The translations under genes were made by a program, and so were the position numbers. A stretch of DNA of 38,230 nucleotides, taken from NCBI GenBank assembly GCA_045598705.1, contig JAZLMM010000010.1, positions 1 to 38,230 on the forward strand, in the 5' to 3' direction. Source of the stretch: Scatonaster sp045598705 (GTDB lineage: Bacteria; Bacillota; Clostridia; Saccharofermentanales; Saccharofermentanaceae). Positions 15,024 to 22,971 of the stretch are shown piece after piece (within the stretch, counting starts at the first letter, position 1; every line of letters starts with the position of its first letter). The notes beneath the pieces were generated by a model. The model ran no database searches, had not been told where the DNA came from, and was given only the letters and a program-made list of their open reading frames with translations.

Positions 15024-15032
15024 TGATATAAT
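15024..15032 (+). promoter_or_regulatory. Extended -10 promoter of the antiporter gene
   Basis: TGATATAAT at 15024-15032 is followed by GCG, identical to the element before the foldase gene at 7114. No good -35 box is present, as expected for an extended -10 promoter. Confidence 0.6.
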
Positions 15033-15101
15033 GCGAAACTGTGTGTGAAGTATTTACTTGCGGTTCTCATGATTTCGCGAGAGAAAATAGAGGGTGATTG
15101 A

Positions 15102-16379
15102 ATGAATAACATGTTAATGAGTCTGGCGCTCATGTTCTTGGTAGGCTTCTTGATCAGTGGGCTTTTTAAGAAACTCCATATTCCATCACTGCTGGGATTG
15201 ATTATTACCGGCATTATTCTTGGACCGGAAGTGCTGAATCTTCTGGATGGGAAGATCCTCGATATTTCTTCTGAGCTTCGCGAGATTGCGCTCATTGTTA
15301 TTCTCTTCCGTGCAGGTCTGAACTTGGACTTAAGCGACATGAAGAAAATTGGTCGTCCGGCTGTAATGCTTTGCTTCGTGCCGGCTTCTTTCGAAATCGT
15401 GGGTGCAGTGATTCTTGGACCTGCTTGTCTGGGACTGTCCCGCGTGGATTCTGCTATTATTGGTGCCATGTTGGCGGCGGCTTCTCCGGCCATTATCGTA
15501 CCGAAGATGCTCTGGCTGATGGAGGAGGGATATGGTGTCGATAAGCACATTCCTCAGCTCATCATGGCGGGAGCTTCAGCTGACGATATCTATGCTATCG
15601 TAATGTTTACGGCTTTCATCGGCATGAGTAAGGGCGAAGGCATCTCTGCGTGGACGGTCGCGTCCATTCCACTTTCCATCGTGACGGGTCTGGGTGTTGG
15701 CATTGTCTTTGGTATTATTATGGCGCAGTTCTTCCAGCATGTTCATCTGCGTGATACTATTAAGATCCTGTTGCTGTTCGGCATGTCGTTCCTCTTCGTT
15801 GGATGTGAAGATTTCATCTCAAAATATGTACCATTCTCCGGTCTTCTGGCGGTTATGGCACTGGGCGGCACCATCTTGAATCGTCGCCCACACGTGGCAA
15901 AACGTCTCTCGGCAAAGATTGCGAAGATCTGGGTCGGCGCGGAACTGCTACTATTCATCATGTTAGGATCTGCAGTAGAGATCAAGGCACTCATGAACGC
16001 AGGATTGGGTTCAGTCCTTCTGATCCTGGGGGCGCTGCTGTTTCGTTCGATTGGTGTCGTGGTCAGCCTGCTGGGTTCCGGTCTGACCATGAAGGAAATC
16101 CTCTATTGCGATGTGGCATATTTTCCGAAGGCTACCGTACAGGCAGCTGTGGGTGCGATTCCGTTGGGCGCAGGATTGGCCTGCGGCATGACAGTACTAA
16201 CGACTGCCGTGCTCTCTATTCTGATTACGGCACCGCTTGGTGCAATCCTCATGGATGTCACGGTCAAGAAGTGGCTGACAAGAAGCAAGTCCGCTCGAGA
16301 ATTGTCGAGCCGAAATCCAGGATTGCAGCTTCCACCGGAACCGCTGGCAGAAGGACTGCTTAAATCCGAGAAGAAGTGA
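15102..16379 (+). CDS. Cation:proton antiporter, CPA2 (Kef/NapA-type) family
   Basis: A 425-residue membrane protein of the Na+/H+ exchanger superfamily with about 12 helices. Diagnostic pieces are HIPSLLGLIITGIILGPEVL in helix 2, IVILFRAGLNLDLSDMKKIG after it, LAAASPAIIVPKML in the ion-binding helix region, and AGASADDIYAIVMFTAFIG with the Asp-Asp pair. The last 40 residues are a polar cytoplasmic tail. There is no TrkA-N (RCK) domain, unlike E. coli KefB/KefC. It probably exchanges Na+ or K+ for protons in pH and ion homeostasis; the ion is not readable. Start ATG 15102 follows GAGGGTGA. It is monocistronic, starting from the extended -10 at 15024. Confidence 0.88.
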   Translation: MNNMLMSLALMFLVGFLISGLFKKLHIPSLLGLIITGIILGPEVLNLLDGKILDISSELREIALIVILFRAGLNLDLSDMKKIGRPAVMLCFVPASFEIVGAVILGPACLGLSRVDSAIIGAMLAAASPAIIVPKMLWLMEEGYGVDKHIPQLIMAGASADDIYAIVMFTAFIGMSKGEGISAWTVASIPLSIVTGLGVGIVFGIIMAQFFQHVHLRDTIKILLLFGMSFLFVGCEDFISKYVPFSGLLAVMALGGTILNRRPHVAKRLSAKIAKIWVGAELLLFIMLGSAVEIKALMNAGLGSVLLILGALLFRSIGVVVSLLGSGLTMKEILYCDVAYFPKATVQAAVGAIPLGAGLACGMTVLTTAVLSILITAPLGAILMDVTVKKWLTRSKSARELSSRNPGLQLPPEPLAEGLLKSEKK

Positions 16380-16407
16380 ATACCTTCACGTATATGTGAA
16401 GAACTTA

Positions 16408-16416
16408 TGTTACAAT
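16408..16416 (+). promoter_or_regulatory. Putative extended -10 promoter of larA
   Basis: TGTTACAAT at 16408-16416 is a TG-n-TACAAT element 35 bases before larA. A short palindrome, TTCAC/GTGAA, lies just upstream at 16385-16400. Confidence 0.45.
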
Positions 16417-16450
16417 GACTCTGCTATAGAAATTCGGGAGGACATCAATC

Positions 16451-17701
16451 ATGGAAGTCGCATTAGGTTTTGGTAAGGAGAAAATCAACGTTACAGTTCC
16501 GGACAGTCAGGTGATGGCCGTCTTGAAGCCAAATGAGTGTGAAATCGGATTGACCGGCAGTGATGAAGTATACCGTTCCATGCGTGAACCAATCGGACTT
16601 CCACCGCTTCGTGAGATCGTCAAGAAGGGTGAGAAGATTGCGATCATTACTTCCGATATTACTCGACCAATCCCGAGTTATAAGGTTCTCCCAGCTGTGC
16701 TCGATGAGTTGGCAGCGGCAGGAATTCCGGATGAGGATATCACGATTGTATTTGCACTGGGTAGCCATGGTGGTCATACGGAAGAACGCATGCGCTATAT
16801 GGTTGGCGATGCAGTGTTCGACCGCATCCGTTGCATCGATTCCGATGTGAATGACGCGGTACACGTAGGCACCACTTCACGTGGTACCCCAGTAGATATT
16901 TTCCGTCCGGTCGTGGAAGCAGATCGTCGCATCTGCATGGGCAATATCGAATACCATTATTTTGCCGGATACAGCGGAGGCGCCAAGGCCATTATGCCGG
17001 GTGTGTCCACATGGAATGCCATCCAGCATAACCACAGTGCCATGGTTGAGCCGACTGCATGCGCCGGCCGTCTAGAAGGTAATCCGGTCCGTGAGGACAT
17101 CGAAGAGTCCGGACGTATCTTGGGCATAGATTATATCGTGAACGTTGTACTCGATGCGAAGAAAGAGATTATTCGAAGCTTTGCCGGTGACCCGGTTCTC
17201 GCACATCGTGAGGGATGTAAGTTTCTAGACTCTTTCTATAAAGTCGGCATTCCCGAACAGGCGGACATCGTCATTGTCAGTGCGGGTGGTTTTCCCAAAG
17301 ATATCAACATGTACCAGGCGCAGAAAGCATTGGATAATGCGAAGCATGCGGTCAAGGACGGTGGCATCATCGTATGGGTGGCATCTTGCATGGACGGCCT
17401 AGGTGAGAAGCACTTCGAGGAGTGGCTCACCGGTCATGAGAAGGCTTCTGATATGATCACACACATCAAGACCGACTTCGTGCTGGGCGGCCACAAAGCG
17501 GCGGCCATCGCGATGGTGCTCGAGCGCGCGAGAATCTTCTTCGTGTCTGATCTCGAGGCGGATTTCGTAAAGAAGGTATTCCTCGAGCCATACTCCGACA
17601 TTCAGACTGCGATTGATGCAGCGATTGAAGCGAAGGGTCCGGAGGCAAAGATTGTAGTAATGCCATACGGCGGATCGACGCTGCCGAAGGTGGAAGGATA
17701 A
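16451..17701 (+). CDS. larA: Nickel-dependent lactate racemase family protein
   Basis: A 416-residue LarA-type protein, which interconverts L- and D-lactate (or related 2-hydroxy acids) with a nickel-pincer (NPN) cofactor. Family signatures are clear: ITSDITRPIPSYKVLP in the N-terminal half, ALGSHGGHTEERM with the catalytic His region, IEYHYFAGYSGGAKAIMPG carrying the lysine (Lys184 in Lactiplantibacillus LarA) to which the cofactor is attached, and IQHNHSAM with further metal-region histidines. The length is normal. NPN needs LarB, LarC and LarE, none of which is here. Start ATG 16451 has GGGAGG about ten bases upstream. Other LarA homologues racemise other hydroxy acids, so lactate specificity is not certain. 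It ends just before the hairpin array at 17721. Confidence 0.9.
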   Translation: MEVALGFGKEKINVTVPDSQVMAVLKPNECEIGLTGSDEVYRSMREPIGLPPLREIVKKGEKIAIITSDITRPIPSYKVLPAVLDELAAAGIPDEDITIVFALGSHGGHTEERMRYMVGDAVFDRIRCIDSDVNDAVHVGTTSRGTPVDIFRPVVEADRRICMGNIEYHYFAGYSGGAKAIMPGVSTWNAIQHNHSAMVEPTACAGRLEGNPVREDIEESGRILGIDYIVNVVLDAKKEIIRSFAGDPVLAHREGCKFLDSFYKVGIPEQADIVIVSAGGFPKDINMYQAQKALDNAKHAVKDGGIIVWVASCMDGLGEKHFEEWLTGHEKASDMITHIKTDFVLGGHKAAAIAMVLERARIFFVSDLEADFVKKVFLEPYSDIQTAIDAAIEAKGPEAKIVVMPYGGSTLPKVEG

Positions 17702-17720
17702 ATTCCTTTATTGTGTATTT

Positions 17721-17891
17721 GATGTACGGCTAGAAAACGGGAAACCGCGAATCCAGCCGTATTTTATAGGTGCGATGTACGGCTAGAAAACGGGAAACCG
17801 CAAATCCAGCCGTATTTTATAGGTGCGATGTACGGCTAGAAAACGGGAAACCGCAAATCCAGCCGTATTTTATAGGTGCGATGTACGGCTG
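17721..17891. repeat. 53-bp tandem repeat of terminator-like hairpins (3 copies plus a partial)
   Basis: Units start at 17721, 17774 and 17827, each 53 bases, and a 12-base fragment of a fourth starts at 17880. Copies 2 and 3 are identical; copy 1 differs by one base (GCGAATCC against GCAAATCC). Each unit holds TACGGCT paired with AGCCGTA, an inner CGG-GAAA-CCG stem with a GNRA-type tetraloop, and then TATTTTAT. So each unit is a possible terminator for larA. It fills the gap between larA and the convergent gene ending at 17909. Confidence 0.9.
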
Positions 17892-17908
17892 GGAACTCGA
17901 TATTGAAC

Positions 17909-18373
17909 TTATAACAGGAACGACAGTCCAGCCAGCGCGCCGTACGAGATGAGCGTGACGATGACGGAGGCAATGAGAACGCCAAGGATTGCTGCGAGAA
18001 CAGCCTTCTTGAAGGGAACGTCACAGACGGCAGCGATACCGCTTCCTGTCCATGCGCCGGTTCCAGGGAGTGGAATTGCAATAAAACCGACCAGTGTCCA
18101 GAAGGCGACATTGCCTGCACCGGCGACTTTCTTGGCAAACTTATTCTCACAGAACACAACGATCTTATTCAGTTTCGGGTACTTGCGCATCCAATCAAAA
18201 ACCTTACGGATGAAGAGCAAGATGAACGGAACGGGGAGAAGGTTGCCGATGATGGCCACAGAGATGGCAAGATACCACGGTACACCCATTGCTGCACAAT
18301 AAGGGATACTTCCTCGTAATTCGATAACCGGAATCATCGATATGAATAATGCCCAAAGAACATGCTTTACCAT
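17909..18373 (-). CDS. Small multidrug export family membrane protein (Sm_multidrug_ex)
   Basis: A 154-residue protein with about four hydrophobic segments. It shows the family signatures: ISMIPVIELRGSIPYCAAMG near the N-terminus and IAIPLPGTGAWTGSGIAAV in the second half, a re-entrant-like repeat reminiscent of SNARE-associated/DedA proteins. The family is named for a reported link to drug export, but its transport function is not established. Start ATG 18373 has AAGGAGAT seven bases upstream. It is the last gene of a minus-strand series and 82 bases downstream of the dehydrogenase gene. Confidence 0.85.
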   Translation of the reverse strand: MVKHVLWALFISMIPVIELRGSIPYCAAMGVPWYLAISVAIIGNLLPVPFILLFIRKVFDWMRKYPKLNKIVVFCENKFAKKVAGAGNVAFWTLVGFIAIPLPGTGAWTGSGIAAVCDVPFKKAVLAAILGVLIASVIVTLISYGALAGLSFLL

Positions 18374-18454
18374 GAGATATCTCCTTATATTTACGCGGAC
18401 CAGAATCTAGGTCCCTAATTCTTGTATGTTGATGCAGTTGCCTGACAACGGGTA

Positions 18455-19420
18455 TTAGGATACCACGTTTACAGGGGTTCCTTCAAGATAAGCACGCAGA
18501 TTAGAGGACGCGACATCCATGAGACGGATACGTGTGTCCTTCGGTGCCCATGCAATGTGAGGAGTCAGGAAGGTGTTTGGAGATTTTAGAAGCGGGTTGT
18601 CCTCGCGAATTGGTTCCACACTGACGACATCTGCACCGAATGCGGCAATCTTGCCAGATGCGAGTGCATCTGCCACCGCTTGCTCATCCATGACCGGTCC
18701 ACGTGAAGTGTTGAGAAGAATCACGCCATCTTTCATCTTGGAGATGGTCATCGCATTCACAAGTCCTGTCGTGGCCGGAGTGAGTGGACAATGGAAGGAG
18801 AGAACATCTGATCTGGCCCAGAGCGTCTCCTCGTCTACAAATTCTACATGAGGATCCGCCTCTCGCATCTCTTCTGTGATGGGGCTACGACGGCAGGCCA
18901 GGACGGTCATGCCCAAGTCAGCGGCAATGCGGCTCACGCGGGAAGCAATCTTTCCGAATCCGAAAATTCCCAGCGTCTTGCTCCAGAGTTCGGTAAGCGG
19001 GCCATCCCAGAAGCAGAAATCACGGCTTTGCGACCAGACACCCTGATGGACGAGGTCACTGTGATGACCGACTTTGCTTGCAATCTCCAGAAGGAGTGCG
19101 ATCGTCATCTGTGCGGTAGCGAATGTCGCATATTCTGGAATGTTTGTGACGGTGATACCGTGCTCATGACAATAGTCCACGTCTACCACATTGAAGCCGG
19201 TAGACAGGCAACCGATATAGCGGAGGTCAGGAAGATTCTCGAGCACTTCCTTCGGGAAACAGGTCTTATTGGTGAGACAGATGGACACGCCCTGAAGACG
19301 CGAGAGTGTATCTTCCGGTGCGGTGTAGTCATAGGTAATCAGTTCGCCTAGGGCCTCAAAGGGTGCCCAGGAAATATCCCCAGGGTTCAGCGTATATCCA
19401 TCCAGTACGACGATTCTCAT
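18455..19420 (-). CDS. D-isomer-specific 2-hydroxyacid dehydrogenase (glycerate dehydrogenase-like)
   Basis: A 321-residue NAD(P)-dependent oxidoreductase. The N-terminal substrate domain has CLSTGFNVVDVDYCHEHGI and VTNIPEYATFATAQMTIAL. The nucleotide-binding glycines are in LGIFGFGKIASRV. The catalytic triad is visible: Arg in LLNTSRGPVMDE, Glu in VVSVEPIRE, His in LTPHIAWAP. The PHIAWAP form and overall sequence suit hydroxypyruvate/glycerate dehydrogenases (HprA type), but other 2-oxoacids, including pyruvate, are possible. Together with LarA across the array it could link D-lactate or D-glycerate metabolism, which is inference. The ribosome site (ATAGAGAAAT) is weak. It follows the nfnB gene by 41 bases, so it is probably in the same transcript. 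Confidence 0.88.
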   Translation of the reverse strand: MRIVVLDGYTLNPGDISWAPFEALGELITYDYTAPEDTLSRLQGVSICLTNKTCFPKEVLENLPDLRYIGCLSTGFNVVDVDYCHEHGITVTNIPEYATFATAQMTIALLLEIASKVGHHSDLVHQGVWSQSRDFCFWDGPLTELWSKTLGIFGFGKIASRVSRIAADLGMTVLACRRSPITEEMREADPHVEFVDEETLWARSDVLSFHCPLTPATTGLVNAMTISKMKDGVILLNTSRGPVMDEQAVADALASGKIAAFGADVVSVEPIREDNPLLKSPNTFLTPHIAWAPKDTRIRLMDVASSNLRAYLEGTPVNVVS

Positions 19421-19461
19421 ATTTCTCTATTGGCGCAGATGTGTGCGCGCCTCCCTTTCTG

Positions 19462-20853
19462 TCAAGTGTTCTTCTCTTTGATGTATGCATCGATGGATGC
19501 AGCTGCAGTCTTGCCTGCGCCCATTGCGAGAATGACGGTAGCCGCACCGGTAACGATGTCTCCGCCGGCAAAAACACCCGGCCGTGAGGTAGCCATCTTC
19601 TCGTCGGCAACGAGGCAGCCGCGCGAGGTGGCATCGAGACCATCCGTTGTATTTCGGATCAATGGATTCGGGGAAGTACCAATTGCCATGACGACAGTAT
19701 CGACTTCAATCTCGTGATTGGAATCTGGGATGGCGACCGGCTTTCTTCTTCCGGAGGCATCCGGTTCACCAAGCGTCATCGAGACGACTTCGATGGCACG
19801 GACTTCACTTCCTTCCGTACCGAGAATACGCACAGGATTATTAAGACACATAAACTCGATGCCCTCTTCCTTGGCATGGTGTACTTCTTCGGCACGAGCT
19901 GGCATCTCGTCTTCGGAACGACGATACACGATGTAGACTTTCTTGGCACCGAGACGTTTGGCCGTACGGGCAGCATCCATGGCGACGTTACCGCCACCGA
20001 CGACTGCAACCGCCTGACTGTTCCGAATCGGGGTATCGTATTTGTTGCTATAAGCTTTCATGAGATTGACACGGGTGAGATACTCGTTGGCGGAATATAC
20101 GCCGATGAGGGATTCGCCCTCGATGCCCATGAAAGAGGGAAGACCTGCACCGGAACCGATGAAGATGGCCTCATATCCTTCGGCAAAAATCTCGTCGACG
20201 GTCAGCGTCTTACCGATTACGAAGTTGGTACGCATTTCAACACCAAGCGCTTCCAGATTCTCGACTTCTTTCTGTACGATTGACTTCGGCAGACGGAATT
20301 CCGGAATACCATATACCAGCACACCGCCGGCTTTGTGAAAAGCTTCGAAAACAGTCACTTCATATCCGAGACGGGCTAGGTCACCGGCACAGGTCAGACC
20401 GGAAGGACCGGAACCAATGACGGCCACACGGTGACCGTTCTTCTCCACATTCGTTCTGACCGTTTCCTGATGCGCCATGTGATAATCTGCGACGAAACGC
20501 TCGAGGCGCCCGATACCGACACTCTCTCCTTTGGCACCGCGTACGCAACGACTCTCGCACTGACTTTCCTGCGTGCAGACACGTCCGCAGACAGCAGGGA
20601 GACAGTTCGTGGTAGCAATAATCTGGTAAGCTTCTTCGAAGTTACCGGCCGCGACTTGGGCGATAAAGTCCGGAATGCGGACATTGACCGGGCATCCGCT
20701 GACACATGGACGATTCTTACAGTTCAGACAACGGGCGGCCTCTTCCTTGGCCATCTCTTCTGTGTAACCGAGGGCCACTTCCTTGAAGTTGGCGATGCGT
20801 TCTGCCGGATCTTGCTCCGGCATGGGTACTTTGGTCAAAGACATATTTGCCAT
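19462..20853 (-). CDS. nfnB: NfnB-type NADPH subunit of ferredoxin:NADP+ oxidoreductase (GltA-like)
   Basis: A 463-residue flavoprotein related to the small subunit of glutamate synthase. The N-terminal domain binds two [4Fe-4S] clusters through CLNCKNRPCVSGCPV and CGRVCTQESQCESRC. Then come a FAD site, VAVIGSGPSGLTCAGDLA, and an NADP(H) site, VAVVGGGNVAMDAARTA, and a closing GVFAGGDIVTGAATVI. With the adjacent NfnA it should form the electron-bifurcating NfnAB complex, coupling NADH and reduced ferredoxin to NADP+ reduction in the cytoplasm. Glutamate synthase or sulfide dehydrogenase annotation is common for the same sequence family. I start it at ATG 20853, where AAGGAGGGG lies nine bases upstream; the frame is open further but would overlap nfnA. 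The gap to nfnA is one base. Confidence 0.88.
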   Translation of the reverse strand: MANMSLTKVPMPEQDPAERIANFKEVALGYTEEMAKEEAARCLNCKNRPCVSGCPVNVRIPDFIAQVAAGNFEEAYQIIATTNCLPAVCGRVCTQESQCESRCVRGAKGESVGIGRLERFVADYHMAHQETVRTNVEKNGHRVAVIGSGPSGLTCAGDLARLGYEVTVFEAFHKAGGVLVYGIPEFRLPKSIVQKEVENLEALGVEMRTNFVIGKTLTVDEIFAEGYEAIFIGSGAGLPSFMGIEGESLIGVYSANEYLTRVNLMKAYSNKYDTPIRNSQAVAVVGGGNVAMDAARTAKRLGAKKVYIVYRRSEDEMPARAEEVHHAKEEGIEFMCLNNPVRILGTEGSEVRAIEVVSMTLGEPDASGRRKPVAIPDSNHEIEVDTVVMAIGTSPNPLIRNTTDGLDATSRGCLVADEKMATSRPGVFAGGDIVTGAATVILAMGAGKTAAASIDAYIKEKNT

Positions 20854-20854
20854 C

Positions 20855-21730
20855 TCACTGCCCCTCCTTTTTATTGGATTCTGTCGACATCGCCGCATCA
20901 CCCATCTTGATGATGCGACATTCATGGTCACGGGCGTGTTCTTGTTCTTTGTAATAGGCATTGCGACGCATCAGTTCGTCGAAGTCGACTTCATGTCCGT
21001 CGAAATCCGGACCATCCACGCATGCGAAGCGGATCTTCCCACCAACGGTGACTCGACAACCACCACACATACCTGTTCCATCGATCATGATAGGGTTGAG
21101 GCTGACCAGCGTCTTGATCCCATATGGGCGAGTCACCTCGGATAGGAACTTCATCATGGGAATCGGTCCGATGGCAATGACCAGATCGTACTGGTTGCCG
21201 GCATCAATCAGTGATTGCAACTTATTGGTGACGAACCCCTGCTCGCCGTAGGAACCGTCGTCAGTTGTGATGTAAAGATGATCACTGACGGCACGCATTT
21301 CCTCTTCGAGAATGACGATGTCCTTATTACGGAAGCCGGCAATCATGTCCACGTGAGCACCTGCCGCATACAGCGCTTTGGCCGACGGATAAGCGATGGC
21401 ACATCCCACTCCGCCGCCTACGACACAGACGTTCTTATATCCTTCAATATCGGTTGCATTGCCGAGTGGTCCGACGAAATCCAAGATTTCATCTCCCACA
21501 TTTAGCTGCGCCAATGCCTTGGTGGAACTGCCCACTGCTTGAAAGATAATGGTGACGGTGCCACGTTCGGCATCGTGATCGGCAATGGTCAACGGTACGC
21601 GCTCACCATATTTGTCGATGCGGAAAATAATGAACTGGCCGGCACGGGCTTTGGATGCGATATAAGGCGCTTCCACTTCCATCAGTGTCACGGCTGAATT
21701 TAACTGTTTCTTGGCGATGATTCGATACAT
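20855..21730 (-). CDS. nfnA: NfnA-type FAD/[2Fe-2S] subunit of ferredoxin:NADP+ oxidoreductase
   Basis: A 291-residue protein of the dihydroorotate dehydrogenase electron-transfer/sulfide dehydrogenase subunit family. The FAD domain has RVPLTIAD near residue 45, with the Arg-x-x-x-(S/T) flavin contact. The NAD(H) domain has VCVVGGGVGCAIAYPSAKAL. The [2Fe-2S] cluster is held by MCGGCRVTVGG and the cysteine of RFACVDGP. The C-terminal 50 residues are a polar tail. ATG 21730 is chosen, with GGAGG ten bases upstream; the in-frame TTG at 21739 sits too close to it. It is the first gene of the minus-strand operon nfnA-nfnB-dehydrogenase, with the multidrug-family gene perhaps included. A TATATAA string upstream (21764-21770 region) may be its -10. 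Confidence 0.9.
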   Translation of the reverse strand: MYRIIAKKQLNSAVTLMEVEAPYIASKARAGQFIIFRIDKYGERVPLTIADHDAERGTVTIIFQAVGSSTKALAQLNVGDEILDFVGPLGNATDIEGYKNVCVVGGGVGCAIAYPSAKALYAAGAHVDMIAGFRNKDIVILEEEMRAVSDHLYITTDDGSYGEQGFVTNKLQSLIDAGNQYDLVIAIGPIPMMKFLSEVTRPYGIKTLVSLNPIMIDGTGMCGGCRVTVGGKIRFACVDGPDFDGHEVDFDELMRRNAYYKEQEHARDHECRIIKMGDAAMSTESNKKEGQ

Positions 21731-21953
21731 ATTCCCCAAGCCTCCAAATGAAAATCATATCTCTACTTATATACCTCGACAAGTAGAAAAGCAATAACAA
21801 TGTGTACATAAAGGAACGGTCAATTATTAACGACTTGCAAAAAACTTGAATTATCGGTTAAATTTTCGTTTCAGCATGCAAACATGAATAGCAGAATGCG
21901 TGAAAAAATGCTAGACTATTCATGGTTATTTATCAGATTGCAGGGGGGAGAGC

Positions 21954-22925
21954 ATGCTTCGCGTCACGGGACTTACGAAACGCTTCGGTAAGAAAGTTGC
22001 CAATGAGAATATCTCACTGTCGCTTAATCCAGGCGAGATTGGCATTCTCCTTGGACCGAACGGCGCCGGTAAATCAACGGCAATCAAGTGTATTCTCGGT
22101 CTTCTACGATACGAGGGTGAAGTCTCGATTGGAGGCTATTCGGCAAAATCACCCGAGGCGAAGCGAATCTTGGGCTACGTTCCTGAATTTCCTTGCCTTT
22201 ATGAGATGCTTACGGTGAAAGAGCATTTCGAATTCATTATTCGCGCTTATCGTCTAGATCGTGTTCGTGCGACTTCCTATGCCGCCGAGCTGATGGACCG
22301 CTTACGTCTGACAGATGTTCTGGATACACTCTGTAAAGACCTATCCAAAGGTATGCAGCAGAAAGTCTCCATTATCTGCGCGCTCCTGCCGCGACCGAAA
22401 CTCGTCTTACTGGATGAGCCGATGTTGGGCTTAGATCCTCATGCCATCAAGGAACTTCGTTCCATCGCGATGGAACTGGCGGAAGAGGGTGCGGCAGTAC
22501 TTATTTCTACCCACATGATTGCCACCGTTGAAGGAATCTGGGAGAAGGCTTATATCATGTACAAAGGCCATGTTATCTCCTGTCACAGAAAGAACGAGAT
22601 GATCGGTATGTGGGCTGATTCACTCGAGCGAATCTTCTTCGCCGAGACCGAGTCGTATGATCCATCTTGGCAGATGCCGATGGAACCGGAGGAGTTTGCT
22701 GAGCGTGCGAAGGCTACTGCCAATGAGGAAACTTCGAAGAAGAAACCGAATCGTCCGCCTACGAAGAGAGAACTTGAGGAGATGAACAAGCAGAAAGCGG
22801 CGGCCAAGTCGACGGACCAGGCGGTAAATGCCAGCCAGAAACAGAATGGACCACCGAGAAGGTCGCAACAGGTCTCCACGCCAAAGACCGCTTCAAAGAA
22901 GACAAAGAAGTCGAAGAAGAAGTAG
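21954..22925 (+). CDS. ABC exporter ATP-binding protein with Lys-rich tail
   Basis: A 323-residue ATPase. Walker A is GPNGAGKST at about 35-43, the Q-loop region reads LGYVPEFPCLYEMLTV (Glu replacing Gln, as in many ABC-2 type ATPases), the signature is LSKGMQQK, Walker B is LVLLDEPMLGLD and the switch His is in LISTHMIATVE. The ATPase domain ends near residue 215. The last 85 residues are a low-complexity Lys/Pro/Gln/Ser tail ending in KKTKKSKKK, which is unusual and probably cytoplasmic. The start follows AGGGGGGAG. The gene is 46 bases before an ABC exporter permease and clearly pairs with it. The cargo is not readable. Confidence 0.9.
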   Translation: MLRVTGLTKRFGKKVANENISLSLNPGEIGILLGPNGAGKSTAIKCILGLLRYEGEVSIGGYSAKSPEAKRILGYVPEFPCLYEMLTVKEHFEFIIRAYRLDRVRATSYAAELMDRLRLTDVLDTLCKDLSKGMQQKVSIICALLPRPKLVLLDEPMLGLDPHAIKELRSIAMELAEEGAAVLISTHMIATVEGIWEKAYIMYKGHVISCHRKNEMIGMWADSLERIFFAETESYDPSWQMPMEPEEFAERAKATANEETSKKKPNRPPTKRELEEMNKQKAAAKSTDQAVNASQKQNGPPRRSQQVSTPKTASKKTKKSKKK

Positions 22926-22971
22926 TCATTCAGAATCAGTACTACATTACGCAGTTTAGAGAGAAGACATC

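Noticed and set aside
17721..17891. CRISPR-like array from evenly spaced repeats
   Set aside because: The 53-bp units are directly tandem with no variable spacers, and no cas genes are present.
17770..17952. 60-residue open frame over the tandem repeat
   Set aside because: It is only open because the repeat unit lacks stops in that frame; no ribosome site or start context.
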